Positions 16,476-25,103 of a DNA stretch of 64,000 bases are shown here, in pieces. Under the pieces are notes generated by a model that did not search any database, was not told where the DNA came from, and was given only the letters and a program-made list of their open reading frames with translations. Each line of letters begins with the position of its first letter. The stretch's first letter is position 1. The position numbers were made by a program, and so were the translations under genes. The stretch covers positions 868,001 to 932,000 of the forward strand of contig NZ_JAPWGM010000001.1 in NCBI RefSeq assembly GCF_027213715.1, in the 5' to 3' direction. Origin of the DNA: Pedobacter punctiformis. GTDB taxonomy: Bacteria; Bacteroidota; Bacteroidia; Sphingobacteriales; Sphingobacteriaceae.

Positions 16476-17474
16476 ATGAACAGAAGAAATTTAATTAAGA
16501 AAAGTCTTTTTGCAGGAGCATTATCTTTAGCTCCTTTTAAAAAAATTTTGGCCCAAACTCCATCAAAGCCTATTATTTCGGGTAATAATTTGGGTGGATT
16601 TAAAAAAATAAATTTTGGCGAAATTGAACTATATATTTTAACGGATGGGCACATTTTGCAAAGCCCTGTTCAACCTTTTATGGCACCAAAAGCAAGTTCT
16701 GATGACGTAAATAAAATTCTTGAAGAAAATTTTAGGTCTACAACAGATATAGATTTGGCCATGAATGTATTACTTGTTAAAAGCCAGGATAAGTTGATTT
16801 TAATTGATGCCGGGATGGGGATTTTTGCGGATAATAATACTGGTATTTTATTACAAAGTATTGCTAAGGCTGGATTTAGCCCTGATGACATCACTGATAT
16901 TTTAATTTCACACGCTCATCCCGACCATATCGGCGGTTTAGTTGATAGAAAAAATGAGCTGATATACCCCAATGCAAAATATTTTATTTCGAAAATAGAG
17001 CACAATTTTTGGGAAAAAGCAACAATTGACGATTTCAAAAACAGCGAATTAAGAAAACAACCCGATTTGCTTAATCAGCTTATTCCGGGTTTAAAAAATG
17101 TGCTTAAAATCATACAACCTAAGCTTAACTATTACAATTTTGATAAGCCCCTATATAACTTATTTAGCTTTCAACTTGCGCCCGGCCATACTCCCGGCTT
17201 AACCTTAATTACCTTACACTCTGGTAAAGAAAAATTAATTTACATTGCCGATTTAATACATTCAGATATATTGCTGTTTCCACATCCGGACTGGGGTTTT
17301 TCTGGTGATACTGATATTGATTTGGCTACCACAACCCGTAAAAAAGTATTACTTCAGTTAGCTGATACAAAAATAAAAGCTTTTGCTTACCATTTACCCT
17401 GGCCGGGCTTAGGTTATACTAAAAAAAGTGGCGGTGCCTACCAGTGGATACCAGAAATTTTTCAAACGCCATAA
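16476..17474 (+). CDS. exported MBL-fold metallo-hydrolase
   Basis: This 332-residue protein has an N-terminal signal with twin arginines (NRRNLIKKSLF, residues 2-12), loosely matching the Tat pattern. A metallo-beta-lactamase fold follows, with the zinc motif SHAHPDHIGG (His146, His148, Asp150, His151) and later ligands LAPGHTPG and YIADLIHSD. It resembles the AttM/quorum-quenching-like or sulfatase-like MBL group, so the substrate is open. It sits alone between the terminator of the reductase and the convergent ppc gene. Confidence 0.88.
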   Translation: MNRRNLIKKSLFAGALSLAPFKKILAQTPSKPIISGNNLGGFKKINFGEIELYILTDGHILQSPVQPFMAPKASSDDVNKILEENFRSTTDIDLAMNVLLVKSQDKLILIDAGMGIFADNNTGILLQSIAKAGFSPDDITDILISHAHPDHIGGLVDRKNELIYPNAKYFISKIEHNFWEKATIDDFKNSELRKQPDLLNQLIPGLKNVLKIIQPKLNYYNFDKPLYNLFSFQLAPGHTPGLTLITLHSGKEKLIYIADLIHSDILLFPHPDWGFSGDTDIDLATTTRKKVLLQLADTKIKAFAYHLPWPGLGYTKKSGGAYQWIPEIFQTP

Positions 17475-17554
17475 CAGGATTCGTTTTTTAAGGGTATACA
17501 TGCCTTAGAAAATGATATTTGATGATGGCACTTAAATCGTTCTGTTCTTTATCC

Positions 17555-20140
17555 CTAAGCCAAATTTCTACCAGCATTTACAATACCGAAAACCGTTCTA
17601 ACCGCTAATTTTTCTAATGCCTGTTGTTCTTTTTCGGTATGGTTGTGCTGTAATTTTTCTAACGCAAAATGTTGAATCAATACTAAAGGAAGAATAATTC
17701 TTTCGCGAGTAGCGATGGATTTTTTATCTACCGGATAATTAGCCATTAAAGTTGGTTGTCCTGACAGTTTTAAGAGCATCTCCTTTGCTAATTCAAACTC
17801 ATCGTGTAGTTGAGTCCAAAAAGCTCCAAACTCCTTATCGTTGGCCAAATGGGCCGTAATGGTAAAGTCTGATTTACTCATACTCATCATACAATTATCT
17901 ACAATAGTTTTTAAGTAATCGGAATCCTGGTAAACTTTAACCACTTTATTCCAGTTGCCGGCCTTCTCCTGGTTTTTTAAAGAAGTTCCCATACCATAAA
18001 ATCCTGGCACATTTTGTTTCAGCATACTCCAGGCCGTAACAAAGCTAATGGCCCTTAAGTCTTCCAGTTTCATTTCGCCGCCACCATTTCTTTTTACAGG
18101 CCTGCTGCTGATGTTTACCTGAGACAATAATTTTAATGGCGATAATTTTTCCAGATAACTTACAAATAGCGGGTGTTCGCGTAAATCAACAAAGGCTTTA
18201 TAACTGTCTTCAGCCATTTCATCTAAAAGGGTTTTATTTTCTTCGTCCAAAAGAATGTTGTGTTTTTCTTTTAAACCAGAGGTAAGTCCCGCATTAATCA
18301 ATTGTTCAATGTTAAACTCTGCACTTTCTACCGATCCGTATTGCGAACTGATGGTTTGCCCCTGAACGGTTAATTGCATATTTTTATTGGCAATTTCTTT
18401 ACCCATTGAAGCATAAAAACGATGCGTTTTTCCTCCTCCACGTGCAGGCGGGCCACCACGACCATCAAAAAATGCCAGTTGAATGTTGTGTTTTTCTGCA
18501 ACTGCTGTTAAAGAGGTTTTACCATTAAATATAGACCAGTTGGCCATTAAATAACCACCATCTTTTGTACTGTCAGAATAACCAAGCATAATGTGTTGCT
18601 TGTTTCCCCTATTGGCCAAATGTGCTTTATAAAATGGGTTACTGTAAAGGGTATCCATAATTTTTGCAGCGCCTTTTAAATCGGTTACGGTTTCAAAAAG
18701 TGGTACAAAATCAATTGTTAAATTATCTTTACTCCAGCCGTTCCAAAGGAATAATTCAATAAGCTGAAGAATATCACTGGCTTGCTGACAATTACTGATG
18801 ATAAACCTGTGGCAGGCTTTTTCGCCATTGCGCTTTTGAATGCCTCTAATTTCTTTAATCGTTTGGATGGTATCCGTAATCAAATCGTCCGCTTCTGTGG
18901 CCTCATTGATTGTTGCTTCTTTAAACGAAATGCTTTTTAGCTTTTCTTCTTCTGAAAACTGATCATAATCCGCAGGATAAAGTGATGAAATAGGCTTGTT
19001 TTGTCTGCAATAACGGTGCACGTTACGCAATACGCGGCTATCCTGACGAATATCAAGTGAAGCAAAGTAATTGCCGTACAAATCAATCTTTCTGATTAAA
19101 TCATTCACCAGGTCTACAAATAAACCATCATGCTCGACCAGTAAAGTATCTTTTATTTTGTTCAGGTTTTCTCTTAATGCATCCGAAATGTCTTCTATTT
19201 CGCAAGTTTGATCAAAAGCATTTTTGTAAAGCACATCGTGTAAAATGGCAATATTTTCTTCAACCCCTCTAAAGGTAATACGGCGTTTAATTACCCTGAA
19301 ATCACGGTAGTAGCAACGGAAAAGGATCTGGCGCAGCATTTTAGAAACCTCTAATGTGGTATCAGCATGAATGTTTGGATTACCATCTCTATCACCGCCT
19401 GGCCAAAAACCCAGTTCTAAAATTTTCTTGGTTTCTAAATTATATTCATCCAGGTTTTGATCAATTTCTTCCTGAATATTAGCCGCAGCAAAATAAAAGG
19501 TGTTTTCTAAAAACCAGGCTAAATTTAGGGCTTCATCAACTGGTGTTGGCGATTTTTTATTGAAAAACGGTGTTTTACCCAATTGCTGTAAAAGGGAGTT
19601 CATAACCGTAATGTTATTGTCTCTTATCGCCGAAGTTAAATCGGTAATAATAGCCAAAACACTGCCTGGATAAAATTGTGTTGGGTGTGCGGTTAATACC
19701 AAACGCAAAGACAGTTCATCAATAAGCTTCTCTATTTTAGCCAGCATGGGTTTATTTTCGGCATTCTTTTTCAAAATAAAAGAAAGCGTACTCTGTTCGT
19801 CGGTGGTGTTAAGTTTAGTAAAAGAAGCATCTTCAACTGCATCAAAAAGTACCACCTGGCGCTCTATATATTGTATAAAACGGAACAGTAAATCAATAAT
19901 ATCGGTGCGATCCTTATAACTGGTGTATTTCGCAAAAAACTCTTCAATAATTTGTGCCGGCTTCTGGTCTTGTTTGATTCCTTCTTCGCAACTCTTAAAA
20001 AACAAAGGCAACAATGTTCCCGTATCTTTAATTTTGTAAAAGGGAAGGGTTAGAAAAAGACTGTTAAAAAGCTCAAATTTAGAGATCACCTCATTGTTAA
20101 AAATGGATTCCCGCTGAGTTGTTAAACGAAGTTTAGGCAT
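17555..20140 (-). CDS. ppc: phosphoenolpyruvate carboxylase
   Basis: This 861-residue protein carries the PEPC signatures TAHPTQ (catalytic His152), FWPGGDRDGNPN, LGYSDSTKDGGY and FFDGRGGPPARGGGKTH. The enzyme makes oxaloacetate from PEP and bicarbonate to refill the TCA cycle. The length is close to the ~880 expected. The usual C-terminal QNTG ending is replaced by GIVNAGRNLA. It is monocistronic, convergent with the MBL gene. No allosteric feature is judged from sequence. Confidence 0.95.
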   Translation of the reverse strand: MPKLRLTTQRESIFNNEVISKFELFNSLFLTLPFYKIKDTGTLLPLFFKSCEEGIKQDQKPAQIIEEFFAKYTSYKDRTDIIDLLFRFIQYIERQVVLFDAVEDASFTKLNTTDEQSTLSFILKKNAENKPMLAKIEKLIDELSLRLVLTAHPTQFYPGSVLAIITDLTSAIRDNNITVMNSLLQQLGKTPFFNKKSPTPVDEALNLAWFLENTFYFAAANIQEEIDQNLDEYNLETKKILELGFWPGGDRDGNPNIHADTTLEVSKMLRQILFRCYYRDFRVIKRRITFRGVEENIAILHDVLYKNAFDQTCEIEDISDALRENLNKIKDTLLVEHDGLFVDLVNDLIRKIDLYGNYFASLDIRQDSRVLRNVHRYCRQNKPISSLYPADYDQFSEEEKLKSISFKEATINEATEADDLITDTIQTIKEIRGIQKRNGEKACHRFIISNCQQASDILQLIELFLWNGWSKDNLTIDFVPLFETVTDLKGAAKIMDTLYSNPFYKAHLANRGNKQHIMLGYSDSTKDGGYLMANWSIFNGKTSLTAVAEKHNIQLAFFDGRGGPPARGGGKTHRFYASMGKEIANKNMQLTVQGQTISSQYGSVESAEFNIEQLINAGLTSGLKEKHNILLDEENKTLLDEMAEDSYKAFVDLREHPLFVSYLEKLSPLKLLSQVNISSRPVKRNGGGEMKLEDLRAISFVTAWSMLKQNVPGFYGMGTSLKNQEKAGNWNKVVKVYQDSDYLKTIVDNCMMSMSKSDFTITAHLANDKEFGAFWTQLHDEFELAKEMLLKLSGQPTLMANYPVDKKSIATRERIILPLVLIQHFALEKLQHNHTEKEQQALEKLAVRTVFGIVNAGRNLA

Positions 20141-20329
20141 AGCTTAATCGAAAGTTTTGTATATGGTAATACTACAAAAAATGCGTAAACTATTAAAATT
20201 ACCGGGCTTACAATTTGGATTATTGTAGAATAAATTTTAATTTTAGAATCTTATTTGGGTATTTGGTACCTGAATAAGAACATTTGCAATGTTTAAGGGC
20301 ATTGCATTGATTGTTAATTTTTTGGGTTA

Positions 20330-20366
20330 AAACAGCCGATCTAATAAAATAGACCGGCTGTTTTTG
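20330..20366 (-). terminator. terminator downstream of the efflux operon
   Basis: AAACAGCCGATCT (20330-20342) pairs with AGACCGGCTGTTT (20351-20363) with one mismatch. It is flanked by T-runs on both strands, and sits just after the end of the leftward MFS gene. Confidence 0.75.
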
Positions 20367-20402
20367 TTTTTTGCCAATATTTATGGCTTTTCGTTGCCAA
20401 CT

Positions 20403-21950
20403 TTAGTGTACATCGGCAGGAATTTCTACATTTTTCTTAAACTTCTGAAGATATAATAAAGGAATTGAGAATAACATAATTAATCCTGCAACCCAATAAG
20501 CATCATCATAAGTTAACAACATGGTTTGCCTGGTTACAATTCCTTCCATTGCTTTAGCGGCCATGATTTTTGCATCCATAAAACTTTGCCCTTTTGCCAT
20601 AAATCCTTTAATCAGAATATTAAAGCGCTCTACAAAAGCCGGGTTATAATCGTTTACATTACTCAACAGGTTACTTCTGTGAAAACCCGAACGGATGTGG
20701 ATTAAAGTTGTTAAAGCTGCAATACCAAATGAACCACCTAACTGGCGCATCATATTATTTAAACCTGAACCCTGACCAATTTCGGCACCCTTCAAATCCT
20801 GAATCGCCAGTGTGGTTAAAGGCACAAATAATAGCGCCATACCAACACCTCTAATAACCAAAGGCCAAAAGAAATCACCTGTTCCCGACTGCAGGGTTGA
20901 ATTGCTTAACATCCAGCAGAATATAAAGAAAGCCAGCATTCCAAACGTTGCCATAAACTGAGCCGGCACACCTTTTTTAAGCATAATACCAATAAAAGGC
21001 ATCATGATAATGGTACATAATCCACCCGGAAACAAAATTTCTCCGGTTTGCAATGGCGAGAAACCCAGTAAGTTTTGACAGAAAACCGGAAATACAAACA
21101 CTGATCCGTATAAACCGAAACCTAAAATAAATGAGGTAAACATACCCACAGAGAAACTTCTGTGCCTCATAATTTTAAAATTCACAATCGGGTGATCGGT
21201 TGTCATCTCTCTCCAGATAAAAAGCAATAATCCGAATACTGAAGCAACGGCCAGTGCTGTAATGTATGGCGTAGAGAACCAATCTTCACTCTCTCCTTTT
21301 TCCAACAAGGTTTGCAAACTGCCTACTGCAATTGCAAGCAATGCGATGCCCCACCAGTCGACAGGTTGACCCTGCCCTTCTTTAGGGGTGGCTCTGACGA
21401 ACGTGTACGTACAGTAGGCCGCGAGGATTCCGACGGGAATATTTACATAAAAAATCCATGGCCAGGAGCTGATTTCTAAAATATATCCCCCAATGGTTGG
21501 ACCAACAGTTGGACCAACAACTGCACCTAAACCAAATAAGGCCGTTGCAATTCCTACATCTTCGCGTGGCCAGGTTTCAATTAAAATAGCTTGTGCCGTT
21601 GATATTAAACCTCCACCAGCCAAACCTTGTATAATCCTGAATAAAATAAGTTCGTTTAGTGAGGTAGCATTACCGCATAAAAACGAAACGAGTGTAAAAA
21701 CAATAATGGAGGTTAGAAAATAATTTTTCCTACCAAATCGGTTTCCCAACCAGCCGGACATAGGCAATACGATAACGTTTGCTACCGCATAGCCGGTAGA
21801 AAGCCAGGCTACATCCTCCAATGTGGCGCCCAGGTTTCCCTGTATTTGTGGAATTGCCACGTTTACGATGGTGGTATCAATCAGCTCCAATAAGGAAGCC
21901 GTGATCACCGTAAAGGTAATAATCCACTTTTTTAAACCTACTTCGGCCAT
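20403..21950 (-). CDS. EmrB/QacA-type (DHA2, 14-TM) MFS drug transporter
   Basis: This 515-residue inner-membrane protein has about 14 hydrophobic segments. The family motifs are LDTTIVNVAIPQI-like (ELIDTTIVNVAIPQIQG), GWLGNRFGRKNYF and GAVVGPTVGPTIGGYI (antiporter motif C). It is a proton-driven exporter of hydrophobic compounds. It is the last gene of the operon with an EmrA-like adaptor (8 bases upstream), a TolC-like channel and a TetR regulator, giving a complete tripartite pump. Confidence 0.95.
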   Translation of the reverse strand: MAEVGLKKWIITFTVITASLLELIDTTIVNVAIPQIQGNLGATLEDVAWLSTGYAVANVIVLPMSGWLGNRFGRKNYFLTSIIVFTLVSFLCGNATSLNELILFRIIQGLAGGGLISTAQAILIETWPREDVGIATALFGLGAVVGPTVGPTIGGYILEISSWPWIFYVNIPVGILAAYCTYTFVRATPKEGQGQPVDWWGIALLAIAVGSLQTLLEKGESEDWFSTPYITALAVASVFGLLLFIWREMTTDHPIVNFKIMRHRSFSVGMFTSFILGFGLYGSVFVFPVFCQNLLGFSPLQTGEILFPGGLCTIIMMPFIGIMLKKGVPAQFMATFGMLAFFIFCWMLSNSTLQSGTGDFFWPLVIRGVGMALLFVPLTTLAIQDLKGAEIGQGSGLNNMMRQLGGSFGIAALTTLIHIRSGFHRSNLLSNVNDYNPAFVERFNILIKGFMAKGQSFMDAKIMAAKAMEGIVTRQTMLLTYDDAYWVAGLIMLFSIPLLYLQKFKKNVEIPADVH

Positions 21951-21958
21951 TTTAAATA

Positions 21959-23038
21959 TTAATTAGTAGATACTGAAGCTTTAACACTCATTCCGGGACG
22001 TAGTTTAGCCAGTAATTCTTTTGATGGATGAATTTTAATTTTTACCGGAATACGTTGAACTACTTTAACGAAGTTACCTGTCGCATTATCAGGAGGCAAT
22101 AAGGATCCTTTTGCACCAGTAATTGGTGAGAAATTATAAACTTCTCCTTCAATTTTCTCCTTTGGATAAGCATCAACTTCGATCTCCACTTTTGATCCGG
22201 TTTTAATTTTCTCCAGTTGAGTTTCTTTAAAATTTGCAGTCACGTAAATACTTCCATCATTAACGATAGAGAATAAAGACTGGCCAGCCTGAACCAATTG
22301 CCCTTTTTGAACATTCTTTTTAGAAACAATACCCGAAGCCGGAGCTTTAATGTCGGTATACGATAATTGAAGTTTTGCAAAATCGATATCGCTTTGACGC
22401 TGACTGATTACGTTGCTGCTAACCGCTAATTGAGATTGAGTGGTACCAACTTGTTTAACCGCCGCATTGTATTGATCCTGCGCACCCTGATATGCGGCTT
22501 GTGCGGCTTGTTTAGCTGCTTCTGCTGCTTCTTTAGATGCCTTTGACTGATCGAAAGCTTGTTGGGTTATAGAACCATCTTTAACTAAGTTTGCATAGCG
22601 GTTAAAATCTTTCTGCGCTAAATTTAATTTAACAACCGCAGCTTGAACATTTGCTTTAGCGGTTTCTACATTGGCTTTTGCTGTACTTGTATTTGCCTGT
22701 GTGGCAACAATTTGAGATTGAGCTACGCCAACGCCTGCGCTCGCCCCTTTTTGACCAGATTGGGCTTGTTCTAACTTAACTTTATAATCGTTGTCATCCA
22801 GTTTAACCAAAATCTGCCCTTCGCCAACATGTGTATTTTCTTCAAAATTAATATCCTTAACGTAACCGCCAACACGCGCAACAACAGGACTGATATCGCC
22901 GTCAATCTGAGCATCATCCGTATCTACATGTTTGCTATAATAATTCCACTCGGTGATACCAAATATCACACCTATTACTAGTAAAACACCTAAAATGATG
23001 GGTACTACTATGTTCTTTTTTTTCTTTTCAGTTGTCAT
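21959..23038 (-). CDS. HlyD/EmrA-type membrane fusion protein
   Basis: This 359-residue protein has one N-terminal membrane helix (about 9-27, VPIILGVLLVIGVIFGI) and a biotinyl-lipoyl-like segment (YVKDINFEENTHVGEGQILVKLDD). A long Ala/Gln-rich coiled-coil hairpin (about 80-215) and a beta-barrel region follow. It bridges the MFS transporter and the outer-membrane channel in the periplasm. It sits 8 bases after the TolC gene and 8 before emrB-like. Length is normal for EmrA. Confidence 0.94.
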   Translation of the reverse strand: MTTEKKKKNIVVPIILGVLLVIGVIFGITEWNYYSKHVDTDDAQIDGDISPVVARVGGYVKDINFEENTHVGEGQILVKLDDNDYKVKLEQAQSGQKGASAGVGVAQSQIVATQANTSTAKANVETAKANVQAAVVKLNLAQKDFNRYANLVKDGSITQQAFDQSKASKEAAEAAKQAAQAAYQGAQDQYNAAVKQVGTTQSQLAVSSNVISQRQSDIDFAKLQLSYTDIKAPASGIVSKKNVQKGQLVQAGQSLFSIVNDGSIYVTANFKETQLEKIKTGSKVEIEVDAYPKEKIEGEVYNFSPITGAKGSLLPPDNATGNFVKVVQRIPVKIKIHPSKELLAKLRPGMSVKASVSTN

Positions 23039-23046
23039 TGCTGTAT

Positions 23047-24366
23047 TTATTGCGTTATTTTTCCTGTTGATTTTAGTAATGTATAGTAAGCCAAACCTGC
23101 ATCGGCTTTTGCGATTTCTAAGTTTATTTTTGCCTGGTACAATAAAGTTTCTGCATCAATACGATCGGTAACAGAAGCCACATTGTTTTTATATTTTGAG
23201 GCCAATAATTTATCGTTTTCAGTGGCCTGGGCAATCGATGTTTCTAAAACCTTAATCTTATCTATTGCAACCTGGTAGTTTTGATAGTTTTTATTGATAT
23301 CAGTTTTTACCTGATCAGATAAAATATCTTTCTGAATGCTAATTTCGCTCTGCTGAATTTTTGCTTCGGATACTTTATTTTTGTTCGTCCATATACTACC
23401 GATATTCCAGCTAACCGTTGCACCCAAAGTAACCGGAAGCAAGTATTGATTTACTGGTGGAATAAAACTGCCGCTTGGATTAATGTAGTAAAGATTTGCA
23501 CCCACACCTACAGTAGGTAAAGTGTTTGCCTTTATCGTTTTAATGTTGTAATCCGCAACTTTGTTTTGCACATCAAGCTGTTTTAGCTCCTGGCGGTTTG
23601 CCATAGCCAAACCAATGTATTCGTTTAAGGATCCTGCTACTTTTAAACCTCCGTCCGGATCAGCAATTTTAACTTCAGTATCTTCCGGTAAGCCCAACAA
23701 AATATCTAAATTGTAATTGATGATTTTACGGTTGCTTTCAATATCCATTCCGGTAAGTGAAACGTTTGCCTGTTGCAATTGAAAACGCAAAACATCGTTC
23801 TTCGTTACAATACCCTGATCGAAAAAGCGCTGAGCCTGTTTAATCTGAGCAGCAATCGACTCTAAGTTTTGATTAACTACTTTTTTGCTTTGCAATACTT
23901 TGTATAAAGAATAATAAGTATTGATGACTGCATAAGTAATTTCTTCTTTGCTTTTATCAGCATCTAAACGAGCTACATCTGCCAGCAATTTGGTTGATTC
24001 TTTAGCGTATTTTAATTTACCGCCACCATAAACCAGTTCCTGTACCGCTGCTGTACCCACAAAAGCATCTGCTCTTTTTGGCAAATGGAAGGCACTGCTT
24101 CCTTCGCCTAAACTAAATGTGTTGGTTGGAATTTCTGCATGATTATACATGAAACTTGCATTGGCCGTAGGTAAAACGTTGTCTTTTACAACCTCCAGCT
24201 GCGCAATAGCCTGATCAATTTTGTTTTGGGAGAGTTTTAAATTTTTACTATTGGCTATGCCAAGTTCTATTGCCTGGTTAATGTTTAATTCCTTTGTGCT
24301 TTGTGCAAATAAGGCTGCAGGAATTAATGACGCCGCAAGCATTAATCTAATTGATTTGGGTATCAT
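23047..24366 (-). CDS. TolC family outer-membrane efflux channel
   Basis: This 439-residue protein has a signal peptide (about 1-21, LFAQS) and two outer-membrane-factor repeats of long helices (such as LNINQAIELGIANSKNLKLSQNKIDQAI split in heptads), with barrel strands between them. It forms the outer-membrane duct of the pump with the EmrA/B-like proteins. Its ATG overlaps the TetR stop (ATGA), so the first two genes are translationally coupled. Confidence 0.94.
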   Translation of the reverse strand: MIPKSIRLMLAASLIPAALFAQSTKELNINQAIELGIANSKNLKLSQNKIDQAIAQLEVVKDNVLPTANASFMYNHAEIPTNTFSLGEGSSAFHLPKRADAFVGTAAVQELVYGGGKLKYAKESTKLLADVARLDADKSKEEITYAVINTYYSLYKVLQSKKVVNQNLESIAAQIKQAQRFFDQGIVTKNDVLRFQLQQANVSLTGMDIESNRKIINYNLDILLGLPEDTEVKIADPDGGLKVAGSLNEYIGLAMANRQELKQLDVQNKVADYNIKTIKANTLPTVGVGANLYYINPSGSFIPPVNQYLLPVTLGATVSWNIGSIWTNKNKVSEAKIQQSEISIQKDILSDQVKTDINKNYQNYQVAIDKIKVLETSIAQATENDKLLASKYKNNVASVTDRIDAETLLYQAKINLEIAKADAGLAYYTLLKSTGKITQ

Positions 24367-24989
24367 CTTTTTGTTGTTAAATAAACGGTAGTTAAATCTT
24401 GTAAATGGGCTATTGCACGCTCTTTAATCATTTTTTTGTCTTTCGGGTTGTTCAAATCGAAGTTAGAGCAAGGCATTACCTTGTTTGGCGCAATAACAAT
24501 ATTGGTAATGGTGCCCATAATCGTCGCAATTACCATTCGCACATCAACCTTATTAAAGCTGCCATCCTCTATACCATCAGTTATAATCCGGTCAATCAGC
24601 TTCATATTCTGGCTCATTGCGTCCTTAATTTTATCGTACATTTCCGGTCTTTGGGTTAATGACAGTTCTCTGTGCATCATTTTATGAAATGCCGGATTAC
24701 TCATGATTCTGTTAACATAACCTTCAATAACTTTGTGCAATTTTTCCAATGACGAAATCTTATCTTCATTGATGATTTTTAGCTGAGAAGCAAAGCCGGC
24801 AATACGCCCGTTCATAATCTCAACAAAAACACCTTCTTTAGAACCGAAATAGTAATTTATCATCGCCATATTCGCTCCAGATTCTTTTGCAATCTGACGG
24901 GTAGAAGTACCTTCATACCCGGTTTCACAAAACAGCTTTTCTGCTGCTTCAAGAATGGCTTGTTTTTTATCTATCTTTTCTGTTTTCAT
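24363..24989 (-). CDS. TetR/AcrR family repressor of the efflux operon
   Basis: This 208-residue protein has an N-terminal TetR helix-turn-helix (about 8-55, with CETGYEGTSTRQIAKESG and MINYYFGSKEGVF), then a helical ligand-binding domain. It is first in the operon with TolC, HlyD and MFS genes. A 26-base palindrome (25007-25032) lies between its own -33 and -7 boxes, indicating self-repression of the whole operon until a toxic ligand binds. Confidence 0.93.
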   Translation of the reverse strand: MKTEKIDKKQAILEAAEKLFCETGYEGTSTRQIAKESGANMAMINYYFGSKEGVFVEIMNGRIAGFASQLKIINEDKISSLEKLHKVIEGYVNRIMSNPAFHKMMHRELSLTQRPEMYDKIKDAMSQNMKLIDRIITDGIEDGSFNKVDVRMVIATIMGTITNIVIAPNKVMPCSNFDLNNPKDKKMIKERAIAHLQDLTTVYLTTKR

Positions 24990-25004
24990 TTCTTTTTAAC
25001 AGCG

Positions 25005-25036
25005 CAAAATTAATCAAACGATTGATTAATTTCCAA
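25005..25036 (-). promoter_or_regulatory. tetR-tolC-emrAB promoter with embedded operator palindrome
   Basis: Read leftward, TAATTTTG (25012-25005) is the -7 box and a TTG starting at 25036 is the -33 box. Between and overlapping them, 25007-25032 is a palindrome with 11-bp perfect arms (AAATTAATCAA / TTGATTAATTT) around ACGA. A bound repressor would cover the promoter. Confidence 0.8.
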
Positions 25037-25103
25037 ATGTTTTGATACATCTTTTACATTTCCTTGATAAAAGCCTAATTTTAGAACAAATAATCTCCTT
25101 GTT

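Noticed and set aside
20141..20402. tRNA or small RNA in the ppc-efflux gap
   Set aside because: No cloverleaf or conserved TTCGAAT-type segment is present; only the hairpin terminator at 20330 is supported.
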